Shown here one piece after another: positions 33,931-42,665 of a stretch of DNA of 64,000 nucleotides (positions within the stretch are counted from its first letter, which is position 1; every line of letters begins with the position of its first letter). The translations under genes were made by a program, and so were the position numbers. The DNA is from Dyella flagellata (lineage in GTDB: Bacteria > Pseudomonadota > Gammaproteobacteria > Xanthomonadales > Rhodanobacteraceae), in NCBI RefSeq assembly GCF_030160275.1, contig NZ_BSOA01000003.1:451937-515936 (forward strand), in the 5' to 3' direction. The notes beneath the pieces are model-generated. The model saw only the letters and a program-made list of their open reading frames with translations. It was not told the origin of the DNA and searched no databases.

Positions 33931-35823
33931 ATGATTGCGTTCCGCCACTTCGCCCTGCGCCGCGGCAGCCGGTTGCTGCTTTCCGACATCGACCTCGTCA
34001 TCCAGAGCGGTTGGCGCCTGGGCGTGGTGGGCCGCAACGGCTGCGGCAAATCCAGCCTGTTTGCCACCCTGCAGGGCCAGCTCGAAGCCGACGCCGGCGA
34101 GCTGGATATGCCGGCCAAGCTGCGGCTGGCCTCGGTGGCGCAGGAAACCCCGGCCCTGCCCGACCCGGCCATCGACTACGTGATGGGCGGCGACGTGGAG
34201 CTGGCCGCGGCCATCCGCGACGAGGCCGATGCCGAGGCGCGCGGGGATACCGAAGCGATGGCGCTGGCCCATCACCGCATCGAAGAGCTGCACGGCTACG
34301 ATGCCCGCGCCCGAGCTGGCCGTCTCCTGCACGGCTTGGGCTTCAGCCCCGAAACGCACGAACGCGCGGTCTGCGAATTCTCCGGCGGCTGGCGCGTGCG
34401 CTTGAACCTGGCCCGTGCCCTGATGGCGCCTTCGGACCTGCTGCTGCTGGACGAGCCCACCAACCACTTGGACCTGGACGCGGTGCTGTGGCTGGAAGAA
34501 TGGCTGCGCCGCTACCAGGGCACCTTGCTGGTGATTTCGCATGACCGCGAATTCCTCGACGGTGTGATCACGCACACCCTGCATTTGAACGAGGGCAGGG
34601 GGAAGCTTTACGCCGGCAACTACAGCGCCTTCGAACGCCAGCGCGCCGAGCAGTTGCGCCTGCAGCAGATCGCGCACGAACGCGAGCAGACCGAGCGCGC
34701 GCACCTGCAGTCTTTCATCGACCGCTTCAAGGCCAAGGCCAGCAAGGCCAAGCAGGCGCAATCACGCATGAAGCGGCTGGAAAAAATGGCCGGGACCGAA
34801 GCGGTGCGGGCGGAGCGTCCGTTCCGCTTCCAGTTCGCCGTGCCGGAGCGCTTGCCCGATTCGATGTTGCAGTTGGAAGACGTGGTGGCGGGCTATGCCG
34901 GTGAAGCGGGCGAGCCGCCTGCCGTGATTCTTCGCGATGTCCGCTTCCGCCTGGAAGCCGGCGAACGCGTAGGCCTGCTCGGCCCCAATGGCGCCGGCAA
35001 ATCCACCCTGGTCAAAACCCTGGTTGGCGAACTGCCCGCGCTCGAGGGCGAGCGCAAGAGCCACAAAGACCTGAAGATCGGCTACTTCGCCCAGCACACG
35101 GTGGAAAGCCTGCGCGAAGGCGCGAGCCCCTTCGATCACTTGCAGGACAAGGCGCCCGGCGTCGGTGCGCAGGTGCTGCGGGATTTTCTCGGCGGCTGGA
35201 ATTTCGCCGGCGATCGTGCCTTCGAGTCGGTCGACGGTTTCTCCGGCGGCGAGCGTGCGCGCCTGGCGCTGGCGCTAATCGCCTGGGACAAGCCCAACCT
35301 GTTGCTGCTCGACGAACCGACCAACCACCTCGATTTGGACATGCGCGAAGCCTTGGCCGACGCCCTGGCCGATTTCGACGGAGCGCTGGTGCTGGTCTCG
35401 CACGACCGCCATCTGCTCGGCATGGTTTGCGACAGCTTCTGGCGCGTGGCCGATCACAAGGTGGAGTCTTTCGACGGCGATCTGGACGATTACGCGCGCT
35501 GGCTGCGTGCGCGCGGCTCGGCGTCGAAGAAAGCCGAGTCTGAAGCGAAGCCGGCTGAATCCGCCGCGGACCGCCGCCGTGCCGCCGCGGCTCAGCGCGA
35601 AACCGAAAAGGCTACACGTCAACGCGTCAAGAAGATCGAAACCCGCGTCGCGGCGATCGACGAAGAGCTGACCAAGCTGGAACAGAAACTCGCCGACCCG
35701 CAAACCTATAACGGCCCCACCGCCGAACTGATGAAGCTAGGTCAGCGCCAGGCGGAATTGCGCAAGGAAAAAGAGACGCTCGAAGCCGAATGGCTTGAGT
35801 TGTACGAGCTGCTTGAAGCTTAA
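33931..35823 (+). CDS. ABC-F family ATPase, YheS-like
   Basis: The 630-aa soluble protein has two ABC domains with Walker A 'GRNGCGKSS' and 'GPNGAGKST', signatures 'FSGGWRVRLN' and 'FSGGERARLA', and Walker B 'LLLLDEPTNHLDLD' in both. A linker of the ABC-F type joins them ('AHEREQTERAHLQSFIDRFKAKASKAKQAQSR'-like), and a coiled-coil C-terminal part (about 560-630) ends in 'LEAEWLELYELLEA'. No membrane segments are present. The length and C-terminus fit YheS, a translation factor acting on the ribosome. It likely forms a transcript with the following recJ-linked genes. Confidence 0.85.
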   Translation: MIAFRHFALRRGSRLLLSDIDLVIQSGWRLGVVGRNGCGKSSLFATLQGQLEADAGELDMPAKLRLASVAQETPALPDPAIDYVMGGDVELAAAIRDEADAEARGDTEAMALAHHRIEELHGYDARARAGRLLHGLGFSPETHERAVCEFSGGWRVRLNLARALMAPSDLLLLDEPTNHLDLDAVLWLEEWLRRYQGTLLVISHDREFLDGVITHTLHLNEGRGKLYAGNYSAFERQRAEQLRLQQIAHEREQTERAHLQSFIDRFKAKASKAKQAQSRMKRLEKMAGTEAVRAERPFRFQFAVPERLPDSMLQLEDVVAGYAGEAGEPPAVILRDVRFRLEAGERVGLLGPNGAGKSTLVKTLVGELPALEGERKSHKDLKIGYFAQHTVESLREGASPFDHLQDKAPGVGAQVLRDFLGGWNFAGDRAFESVDGFSGGERARLALALIAWDKPNLLLLDEPTNHLDLDMREALADALADFDGALVLVSHDRHLLGMVCDSFWRVADHKVESFDGDLDDYARWLRARGSASKKAESEAKPAESAADRRRAAAAQRETEKATRQRVKKIETRVAAIDEELTKLEQKLADPQTYNGPTAELMKLGQRQAELRKEKETLEAEWLELYELLEA

Positions 35824-35826
35824 GCC

Positions 35827-36741
35827 ATGAGCGATAGCGCGCCTGCAACCCTGGAGTGCTGGCTGCCGGCCTGGCAGCGCTTCGATCGCTCGCATCCCTT
35901 ACGCGTGCTGCTGCAGCGGGCGGATCGTCTTCCCGCTGGCGCCGTGGGCTACCTCGGTGGCCTGGCCGCGCATTTTCAATGCGACGGCGGGATGGCGGTT
36001 GCCGCCCTCACTCGCGACTACCTGACCGGCGATGCCGCTGACGCCTGCTGGCTCAGCGCCGATCCGGCCTGGGTGCAGCCGGATCTGACCGGGGCGCGGC
36101 TGATGGCTTGCGGCCAATTGCCGTTGAGCATGGAAGAGGCCGAACAGCTGGCCGAACCCTTGCGAGCCATGTTTGCCGATGAAGGCATGCGGCTGGACGT
36201 TACTTCTGCGCATCATTGGCACCTGCGCTTGCCGGCGCAAACTGACTTGCCGGAGTTTGCCGCGCCGGAAGCAGCGCTCGGCGAAGACCTGTATGAGCAC
36301 TTGCCGGAAGGCGCTCAGGCACGTCGCTGGCGCGTACTGTTCAACGAAGCGCAGGTTTTGTTGCATCAGCATCCGCTCAATGCCCGGCGGCGCGAGCGCG
36401 GCTTGCCACCCGTCAACAGCTTGTGGTTCTGGGGTGGCGGCGCACTGCCGTCGCGCGTTGCTACTTCATTGCGTGGTGTCATCGGCGAAGACTTGCTGCT
36501 GCTCGCGTTGGCCAAACGTGCAGGCATTCCCGCGCAGCGGCATACCAGGCTGGACGCCGCGCAAGCGGGCTGGTTGATCGACCTGGAGGATCAGTCCGCG
36601 GACGCCATTGCTACCGAGTGGTGGCCCGGTTTGTTGCGCTTGTGCAAGCGTGGGCCAGTGCAATTCACCTTCGCCAGTGGCGAGCGTTTTGTGCATCGCC
36701 CTTGGCACCGCCTGCGCTTCTGGCGGCGGAGCAAAGCATGA
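35827..36741 (+). CDS. RecJ-linked protein often called phosphoglycerate mutase
   Basis: The 304-aa protein starts 3 nt after the ABC-F stop and overlaps recJ by 4 nt (ATGA), so all three are one operon. A motif 'VNSLWFWGGGALP' at residues about 197-209 is the signature of a family that databases label 2,3-bisphosphoglycerate-independent phosphoglycerate mutase or regulatory protein. The protein is shorter than a real iPGM and lacks its Ser/metal motifs as far as I can see, so the name is likely over-called. Its constant place beside recJ in this group suggests a link to nucleic-acid metabolism, which is inference. Confidence 0.6.
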   Translation: MSDSAPATLECWLPAWQRFDRSHPLRVLLQRADRLPAGAVGYLGGLAAHFQCDGGMAVAALTRDYLTGDAADACWLSADPAWVQPDLTGARLMACGQLPLSMEEAEQLAEPLRAMFADEGMRLDVTSAHHWHLRLPAQTDLPEFAAPEAALGEDLYEHLPEGAQARRWRVLFNEAQVLLHQHPLNARRRERGLPPVNSLWFWGGGALPSRVATSLRGVIGEDLLLLALAKRAGIPAQRHTRLDAAQAGWLIDLEDQSADAIATEWWPGLLRLCKRGPVQFTFASGERFVHRPWHRLRFWRRSKA

Positions 36742-38459
36742 CGCGCCAGGTGTTGAAACAGCGCCCGTTGCTGGGGGAACCGGCCGGATGGGGCGCTGCG
36801 GTGCATCCTGTGCTGCAACGTATCTACGCCGCGCGCGGGGTGTTGAACCCCGAACAGGCCGAGCATCGTCTGAACCGTTTGTTGTCGCCGCAGCACTTGA
36901 ACGGCATGCAGCAGGCGGTGTCGTTGCTGGCGGAAGCAATTCGCAGCGACATGTCGATCATGATCGCCGGCGACTACGATTGCGATGGCGCCACCGGCTC
37001 GGCAGTAGCTGTGCGCGGTTTGCGCATGCTTGGCGCCCAGCGCGTGGATTACGTAGTACCCAATCGTTTCGTGCATGGCTACGGGCTTACCCCGGAGCTG
37101 GTGGCTTCGCTACCCGCGCATGCGCAGTTGATCGTTACCGTCGACAACGGCATTGCCAGCATCGCTGGTGTCGCTGCCGCGCGTGCACGAGGCATGCGCG
37201 TGATCGTCACGGATCATCATTTGCCCGGTGACCAGTTGCCGCAGGCGGACGCCATCGTCAATCCCAACGTGCACGGCGATGGTTTTCCCAGCAAGGCGCT
37301 GGCCGGCGTGGGGGTGATGTTCTACGTGCTGTTGGCCTTGCGCGCGCATTTGCGCGAACAGGGCTGGTTCGCCGATAAGCCGGAGCCCGACTTGTCCGCG
37401 CTGTTGGACTTGGTTGCCTTGGGCACGGTGGCCGACCTGGTGCCGTTGGACTACAACAATCGCGTGCTGGTGGAAGCGGGCATGAAGCGCCTGCGCAGTG
37501 GTCGCGGTTGTGCCGGTATCCTGGCGCTGATCGAAGCCAGCCAACGCAGCGTGGCTTCGTTGTGCGCCAGCGATTTCGCTTATGCCCTGGGGCCGCGCCT
37601 GAATGCCGCCGGCCGGCTGGAGGATATGCGTATCGGCGTGGAATGCCTGCTGACCGATGACGCCAGGCAGGCGCGCCGCTACGCCGAGCTGTTGAGTTCC
37701 ATCAATCAGGAGCGGCGTGATTTGCAGGCCGCGATGGTCGCCGAGGCGGAAGTGATGGTGGCAAGTGCCGCCCATGTCGACGTGCAAACCGTAGGTGTCA
37801 CGCTGTTCGAGCCAAGCTGGCATGCCGGTGTAGTGGGGCTGGTGGCTTCCAAGCTGAAAGAACGCCTGCATCGCCCGGTGATCGCCTTTGCGCCGGCGGG
37901 CGAAGACGCTCCCGACCAGCTGCGCGGCTCGGCGCGCTCGATCGCCGGCTTTCATATTCGCGATGCTTTGGCGGTGGTGGATGCGCGCCACCCAGGCTTG
38001 ATTGAACGATTCGGCGGCCACGCCATGGCCGCCGGCTTAAGCATGCGCGCGGAGCACTATCCGCGTTTCGCCGCAGCTTTTGACGCCGTGGCGCGCGAGT
38101 GGCTGAGCGAAGAGCAATTGCAGGCCGTGCTCTACACCGACGGCGAAATGCCGGCCGGCCTGTTCACCTTGGAAATGGCGCGCCAGCTGCGCTTTGCCGG
38201 TCCCTGGGGGCAGGCGTTTCCCGAGCCGGTGTTCGAAAACCGCTTCGAATGCTTCAGCTGGCGCCTGATGGGCGAACGGCATTTGCGCCTGAGCCTGCGT
38301 GATCCACGCGACGATGCCTTGCATGATGCGGTGATGTTCAACGCCTACGAGGGCAAGCCGCCGCCGAGCGTGATGCGTGCGGCTTACGAACTTACCATCA
38401 ACGATTGGCAGGGCAGGGAATCGCCGCGGCTTTTGCTGCGTTATATGGAGCCAGCGTAA
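36738..38459 (+). CDS. recJ: Single-stranded-DNA-specific exonuclease RecJ
   Basis: From ATG 36738 the protein has 573 aa. The DHH-family motifs are present: 'IAGDYDCDGATGSA' (motif I), 'VTVDNGIAS' (motif II), 'VIVTDHHLPGD' (motif III, DHH), and 'VALGTVADLVPL' (motif IV). The DHHA1 region has 'GGHAMAAGLSM' (about 435). RecJ degrades single-stranded DNA 5' to 3' in recombinational and mismatch repair. It overlaps the upstream gene by 4 nt. A perfect family B palindrome follows the stop. Confidence 0.96.
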   Translation: MTRQVLKQRPLLGEPAGWGAAVHPVLQRIYAARGVLNPEQAEHRLNRLLSPQHLNGMQQAVSLLAEAIRSDMSIMIAGDYDCDGATGSAVAVRGLRMLGAQRVDYVVPNRFVHGYGLTPELVASLPAHAQLIVTVDNGIASIAGVAAARARGMRVIVTDHHLPGDQLPQADAIVNPNVHGDGFPSKALAGVGVMFYVLLALRAHLREQGWFADKPEPDLSALLDLVALGTVADLVPLDYNNRVLVEAGMKRLRSGRGCAGILALIEASQRSVASLCASDFAYALGPRLNAAGRLEDMRIGVECLLTDDARQARRYAELLSSINQERRDLQAAMVAEAEVMVASAAHVDVQTVGVTLFEPSWHAGVVGLVASKLKERLHRPVIAFAPAGEDAPDQLRGSARSIAGFHIRDALAVVDARHPGLIERFGGHAMAAGLSMRAEHYPRFAAAFDAVAREWLSEEQLQAVLYTDGEMPAGLFTLEMARQLRFAGPWGQAFPEPVFENRFECFSWRLMGERHLRLSLRDPRDDALHDAVMFNAYEGKPPPSVMRAAYELTINDWQGRESPRLLLRYMEPA

Positions 38460-38466
38460 CGTTCCC

Positions 38467-38556
38467 ATGGCCGTCATTCCCGCGCAAGCGGGAATCCATT
38501 TTTGCCCTGATGGAAAGGCGAAGATGGATTCCCGCTTGCGCGGGAATGACGGCCAT
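38467..38556. repeat. Family B palindromic repeat pair
   Basis: Two perfect 33-nt inverted arms (38467-38499 and 38524-38556), starting ATGGCCGTCATTCCCGCGCA, enclose a 24-nt loop. It lies between recJ and the STAS-domain gene. Confidence 0.92.
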
Positions 38557-38650
38557 GAGGCGGGCTGCCTACGAACTTTCACGCCGCTTCACTTGCACAC
38601 CCGCTCAAATGGCGCTTGGATAAGCCCATCCCGCACCAAGGAGCGCTGCC

Positions 38651-39016
38651 ATGATCGAGCAACTCCCTTCGCTGCCGGCCGCTGTGCTCGGCTTTCGCAT
38701 GCGCGGCCTGGTGACCGCGCAGGACTATGAGACTGTGATGGTGCCGGACATCGAGGCCGCCTTCGCGTTGAATCCCAAGTTGCGCCTGGTGATCCATATC
38801 GGCGACGACTTCACCGGCTTCGCCCCCGGCGCCATGTGGGACGACGTGAAGCTTGGCTTCCGTCACATCAGCGGTTGGGAGCGCACGGCGCTGGTCACCG
38901 ACGTAGGCTGGGTTCGCGTGATGTCCAGCATGTTCGGCTTCGCCATGCCCACCCATTTCAAGCTGTTCGCCGACGCCGAACTCGATGAAGCCGTTGGCTG
39001 GGCGTCCTCGAACTGA
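38651..39016 (+). CDS. SpoIIAA-like (STAS/SEC14-type) protein
   Basis: The 121-aa protein matches the SpoIIAA-like family: 'VLGFRMRGLVTAQDYETVMVPDIEAAF', 'LRLVIHIGDDFTGFAPGAMWDDVKLGF' and 'ERTALVTDVGWVRVMSSMFGF', ending with an acidic helix 'ADAELDEAVGW'. These proteins have a STAS-like fold and unknown targets. GGAGCGCTGCC precedes the ATG. It is cytoplasmic and monocistronic; the asnB leader lies just downstream. Confidence 0.85.
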   Translation: MIEQLPSLPAAVLGFRMRGLVTAQDYETVMVPDIEAAFALNPKLRLVIHIGDDFTGFAPGAMWDDVKLGFRHISGWERTALVTDVGWVRVMSSMFGFAMPTHFKLFADAELDEAVGWASSN

Positions 39017-39040
39017 GCCGGCTGGTAACGCTTGCAACCG

Positions 39041-39069
39041 TTGCGCGCGGTTCGGACTTGTGCTCTAGT
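39041..39069 (+). promoter_or_regulatory. Putative promoter of the asn leader/asnB unit
   Basis: TTGCGC (39041-39046), a 17-bp spacer and TCTAGT (39064-39069) with an extended TG at 39061-39062 form a good sigma-70-type promoter. The start site would be about 39075-39077, at or next to the leader ATG. This is a sequence match, not a measured promoter. Confidence 0.55.
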
Positions 39070-39076
39070 CGTCCCC

Positions 39077-39205
39077 ATGCACGCTCATCTCGCCAGCCAA
39101 ATCTCTAGCAACGCCGCCCTCGCGGCGCGTGCTGTCGTGGCTGCAACAGTCCTGAATAACAACGCCAATAACAATAACCGCAACCGCGGACGGGCCGGCG
39201 TGTAG
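39077..39205 (+). CDS. Asn-rich leader peptide upstream of asnB (attenuator)
   Basis: A 42-codon frame (ATG 39077 to TAG 39203) encodes a short Ala-rich start followed by the run N-N-N-A-N-N-N-N-R-N (codons 27-36, 39155-39184). Eight of these ten codons are AAT/AAC. Short peptides with runs of the end-product amino-acid codon upstream of a biosynthetic gene are the classical design of ribosome-mediated attenuators (his, trp, leu, thr, phe). The downstream gene makes asparagine, so the codon choice fits. No Shine-Dalgarno is visible before the ATG, and the predicted start site is at the ATG, suggesting a leaderless leader. The regulatory role is inference. Confidence 0.8.
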   Translation: MHAHLASQISSNAALAARAVVAATVLNNNANNNNRNRGRAGV

Positions 39206-39265
39206 ACGAGAGCAGCAAATACTCACACGCAAAAGGGCCCGCCAAGTGCGGGCCCTTTTGTTTTT
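39191..39265 (+). terminator. asn attenuator: terminator with candidate antiterminator segment
   Basis: The stem GGGCCCGC/GCGGGCCC (39235-39242, 39247-39254) with loop CAAG and following TTTTGTTTTT forms a strong intrinsic terminator 26 nt after the leader stop, ahead of asnB. CGGGCC at 39191-39196, at the end of the leader frame, is complementary to GGCCCG at 39236-39241, the terminator's 5' arm. A ribosome stalled on the Asn codons would leave it free to pair and block termination; one at the stop codon would cover it. Confidence 0.75.
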
Positions 39266-39305
39266 CCAGTGTTCCATCCCTCAAGCGATCCCAAGGAAAT
39301 CCACC

Positions 39306-40970
39306 ATGTGCGCGATCTTCGGAATGTTCGACCTGCAGCCGGGCGACGACCTGGCTGCGTTACGCCTGCTGGCCCTGGAACTGTCACAGCGACAGCGTCA
39401 CCGCGGGCCGGACTGGAGCGGGGTGTTCGTGGATGCCGGCGTCATCCTGGTGCACGAGCGCCTTGCCATCGTCGACCCGGCCAGCGGTGCGCAGCCCCTG
39501 CGTTCCCGCGATGGCCATCTGGCGCTGGCGGTGAACGGCGAGATCTACAACCATCGCGAGCTGCGCGCCCACAGCGACTACGACTTCACCACCGGTTCGG
39601 ACTGCGAAGTTATCAACGCGCTCTACCGCGAGCATGGCGCGGATTTCCTCAACCAGCTCAATGGCATTTTTGCGTTCGCCTTGTGGGATGGCGATGCCCG
39701 GCGTTACCTGATCGCGCGCGATCCCATCGGTGTGTGTCCCTTGTATTGGGGCCACGACGCACAAGGCCGTTTGTGTGTGGCCTCGGAAATGAAAGCGTTG
39801 GTAGGGGTATGCGCCGACGTAGCGCCGTTCCCGCCGGGGCATGTGTATGACAGCGCTACGGGCGAGTTGCAGCGTTATTACCAGCGTCCGTGGCGTGACT
39901 ATGCGGCGACCAAAGGCCACGGTCCGGGCGACCTGCGCAAAGCATTCGAACAGGCGGTGCATCGCCAGCTGATGACGGATGTGCCGTACGGCGTCTTGCT
40001 TTCGGGCGGCCTGGATTCTTCGCTAGTCGCCGCTTGCGCCGCTCGTTTCGCACGCGAGCGCGTCGAAGACGACGATCGCAGCGAAGCCTGGTGGCCGCGC
40101 CTGCATTCCTTCGCCATCGGCCTGGAAGGCTCGCCCGACCTGGCCGCGGCCAAAGTCGTGGCCGACGCGCTGGGTACGGTGCACCACGGTTTCGTCTACA
40201 GCTTCTGGGAAGGCTTGGATGCGCTGCCGGAAGTGATCCGCCATATCGAAACCTATGACGTCACCAGCATCCGCGCTTCCACGCCGATGTACCTGCTGGC
40301 CCGACGCATCAAGGCGATGGGCGTGAAGATGGTGCTGTCGGGCGAAGGCTCGGATGAAATCTTCGGCGGCTACCTGTATTTCCACAAAGCGCCTTCGGCG
40401 GAAGCCTTCCATGAGGAAACCGTGCGCAAGCTAGATGCGCTGCACAGCTACGACTGCCTGCGCGCGAACAAGTCGATGATGGCCTGGGGGGTCGAAGCGC
40501 GTGTGCCGTTCCTGGACCTGGAATTCATGGAAGCGGCGATGAGCATGGATGCTGCACACAAGATGGCCGGCAAGGGCCGCATCGAAAAGGGTGTGCTGCG
40601 CGAAGCTTTCGCTGGCGCCTTGCCCGAATCGATCCTGTGGCGGCAGAAAGAACAGTTCAGCGATGGCGTGGGCTACGGCTGGATCGACGGCTTGAAAGCG
40701 CACGCCGAGCAGGCGGTAAGCGACCGCGAATTCGCCGCCGCTGCTTCGCGCTATCCCTTCAACACGCCGGCCACCAAGGAGGCGTACCTGTATCGCCGCA
40801 TTTTCGAGAAATTCTTTCCCGGCGAAGCCTGCGCGGCGACGGTGCCGGGCGGCAAATCGATCGCTTGTTCGTCGCCGGCGGCGTTGGCGTGGGACCCGAC
40901 GTTTGCGGCGATGGCCGATCCTTCCGGGCGCGCAGTGCGTGATGTGCACGCAAATGCAATGGCACCGTAG
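39306..40970 (+). CDS. asnB: Asparagine synthase (glutamine-hydrolysing)
   Basis: From ATG 39306 (AAGGAAATCCACC upstream) the protein has 554 aa. Cys2 in 'MCAIFGMF' is the glutaminase nucleophile after Met removal. The glutaminase domain has 'QRHRGPDWSG' and 'NGEIYNHRELR'. The synthetase domain has the PP-loop SGGLDSS (233-239) and 'GSDEIFGGYLY'. It makes asparagine from aspartate, glutamine and ATP. The upstream Asn-rich leader and terminator indicate attenuation by asparaginyl-tRNA supply. The stop codon TAG lies inside the first arm of a family A repeat. Confidence 0.97.
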   Translation: MCAIFGMFDLQPGDDLAALRLLALELSQRQRHRGPDWSGVFVDAGVILVHERLAIVDPASGAQPLRSRDGHLALAVNGEIYNHRELRAHSDYDFTTGSDCEVINALYREHGADFLNQLNGIFAFALWDGDARRYLIARDPIGVCPLYWGHDAQGRLCVASEMKALVGVCADVAPFPPGHVYDSATGELQRYYQRPWRDYAATKGHGPGDLRKAFEQAVHRQLMTDVPYGVLLSGGLDSSLVAACAARFARERVEDDDRSEAWWPRLHSFAIGLEGSPDLAAAKVVADALGTVHHGFVYSFWEGLDALPEVIRHIETYDVTSIRASTPMYLLARRIKAMGVKMVLSGEGSDEIFGGYLYFHKAPSAEAFHEETVRKLDALHSYDCLRANKSMMAWGVEARVPFLDLEFMEAAMSMDAAHKMAGKGRIEKGVLREAFAGALPESILWRQKEQFSDGVGYGWIDGLKAHAEQAVSDREFAAAASRYPFNTPATKEAYLYRRIFEKFFPGEACAATVPGGKSIACSSPAALAWDPTFAAMADPSGRAVRDVHANAMAP

Positions 40971-41038
40971 GCTGGGATGAAATCCCAGCATCACGACGCG
41001 GCATGCATGGCAATGCTGGGATTATCATCCCAGCCTAT
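40967..41038. repeat. REP/BIME-like palindromic repeat, family A
   Basis: A 72-bp copy whose first arm overlaps the asnB stop codon. The right arm ends CCCAGCCTATGAG, one change from consensus. Confidence 0.88.
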
Positions 41039-41137
41039 GAGGCCTTCAGCCTTCAGCTAGGCGCCCGCGCCCCCGGTTTGCTACGATTGGGGTTTATCTC
41101 GCGCCTCTCGGGCGCCATCCCCATCAGGGTCAGCCAC

Positions 41138-42263
41138 ATGATCGAAACCAATCCGATCCTTGCGCAGATCGCGGACCTCAGGGCCCGCGTCGAGTCGCTT
41201 AGGGGGTATCTTTGACTACGACGCCAAGCGTGAGCGTCTGGAAGAAGTAAGCCGCGAACTGGAAAGCCCCACCGTCTGGGACGATCCGCCGCGCGCACAG
41301 GAACTGGGCCGCGAACGCGCCCGCCTCGACACCATCGTCAGCGGCATCGACCGCATCACCTCCGGCCTGACCGATGCCGGCGAACTGCTGGAAATGGCCG
41401 CCGCCGACGGCGACGAAGCCACCGTGCAATCCGTGCTGGAGGATGTCAGCAAGCTCGACGGCGAGGTGAGCAAGCTGGAATTCCAGCGCATGTTCTCCGG
41501 CAAGATGGATTCGGCCAACGCCTTCGTCGACATCCAGGCCGGCGCCGGCGGCACCGAAGCCCAGGACTGGGCTGAAATGCTGCTGCGCATGTACCTGCGC
41601 TGGTGCGAATCGCGCGGTTGGAAGACCGAGTTGATGGAAGCGAGCGCGGGCGACGTGGCCGGCATCAAGTCCGCCACCTTCCGCGTCGAGGGCGATTACG
41701 CCTACGGCTGGCTGAAAACCGAAATCGGTGTGCACCGCCTGGTGCGCAAGAGCCCGTTCGACTCCGACAACCGCCGCCATACGAGCTTCACTTCGGTGTT
41801 CGTGTCGCCGGAAGTCGACGACGACATCGACATCGAGATCAACCCGGCCGACCTCAAGACCGACGTCTACCGTTCGTCCGGCGCCGGCGGCCAGCACGTG
41901 AACAAGACCGAATCGGCCGTGCGTATCACGCACGTTCCGTCCGGCGTGGTGGTGGCCTGCCAGACCGAACGCAGCCAGCACGCCAACCGCGACCGCGCCA
42001 TGAAAATGCTGGCGGCCAAGCTGTACGAACTGGAGGTCCAGAAGCGCAATGCCGAGAAGGATGCGCTGGAAGCAACCAAGTCCGACATTGGCTGGGGCAG
42101 CCAGATCCGCAACTACGTACTGGACCAGAGCCGCATCAAGGACCTGCGTACCGGCGTAGAGCGCACCGACACCCAGAAAGTGCTGGACGGCGACCTCGAC
42201 GATTTCATCGAGGCGAGCCTGAAGTCCGGACTGGATGCCGGCGCCAAGCGCCTGGACGCCTGA
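41138..42263 (+). CDS. prfB: Peptide chain release factor 2 (with programmed +1 frameshift)
   Basis: The gene is join(41138-41212, 41214-42263), giving 374 aa. The first 25 codons end at an in-frame TGA (41213-41215); the sequence AGGGGG-TATCTT-TGAC is the known slip site. The rest carries '[12 protein letters not shown]' (SPF, stop-codon recognition) and '[18 protein letters not shown]' (GGQ, peptidyl-tRNA hydrolysis). It recognises UGA and UAA stop codons. It is followed by a small exported-protein gene and lysS. The internal TGA is not a gene defect. Confidence 0.97.
41201..41216 (+). promoter_or_regulatory. prfB programmed +1 frameshift site
   Basis: AGGGGG (internal Shine-Dalgarno) lies 3 nt before CTT-TGA-C. 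This is the classic autoregulatory site: low RF2 delays termination at TGA and permits the +1 shift. Confidence 0.95.
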
Positions 42264-42285
42264 TTACCGAGCGAGGAGTCACTGC

Positions 42286-42597
42286 ATGAATGGCAAGAAG
42301 ATCTTTGCGGTTGCGTTTGCGTGCGCCAGCGTGGTGCTGTTCAGCGACGTGGCGATTGCCGGGCAGGGCGTCAAGCAGGACGCCAAAGACGCCGGCCACG
42401 CCGTCGGCAATGGCGCGCGCGATGTGGGTCACGCTACGGCGCATGCAGCCAAGGCGGTGGGCCATGGCGCCAAGGAAGCGGGCCAGGGCATCGGGCACGG
42501 CGCGAAGGTAGTCGGCCACGGTGTCGCGCACGGTACGCGCGAGGGCTGGGACGCCACCAAACACGCGGTCAAACACGTGTTCGGCAAAGACAATTGA
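42286..42597 (+). CDS. Small exported His/Gly/Ala-rich repeat protein
   Basis: From ATG 42286 (GAGGAGTCACTGC upstream) the protein has 103 aa. The signal peptide is MNGKKIFAVAFACASVVLFSDVAIA. The mature part repeats a motif of about 11 residues, of the type 'AKxAGHxxGxGAR..GH', at least five times and is alpha-helical and amphipathic, in the manner of LEA-like or apolipoprotein-like repeats, but with His at many positions. I infer a periplasmic or envelope-stress role; metal binding by His is possible. It lies between prfB and lysS on the same strand. Confidence 0.75.
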   Translation: MNGKKIFAVAFACASVVLFSDVAIAGQGVKQDAKDAGHAVGNGARDVGHATAHAAKAVGHGAKEAGQGIGHGAKVVGHGVAHGTREGWDATKHAVKHVFGKDN

Positions 42598-42665
42598 TGC
42601 GCCGCTTTGCTCTCTAGCAAAGCTTTGACCCTCAGCGACACCTACCAAGAAGCGTTTGGCACTCC

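Noticed and set aside
35827-36741. True cofactor-independent phosphoglycerate mutase
   Set aside because: Length (304 aa) and motifs do not fit the about 500-aa enzyme; only the GGGALP-type string matches the label used in databases.
39065-39277. Minus-strand frame across the asn leader
   Set aside because: It is antisense to the Asn codon run and terminator, and its translation has no family features; the plus-strand leader explains the region better.
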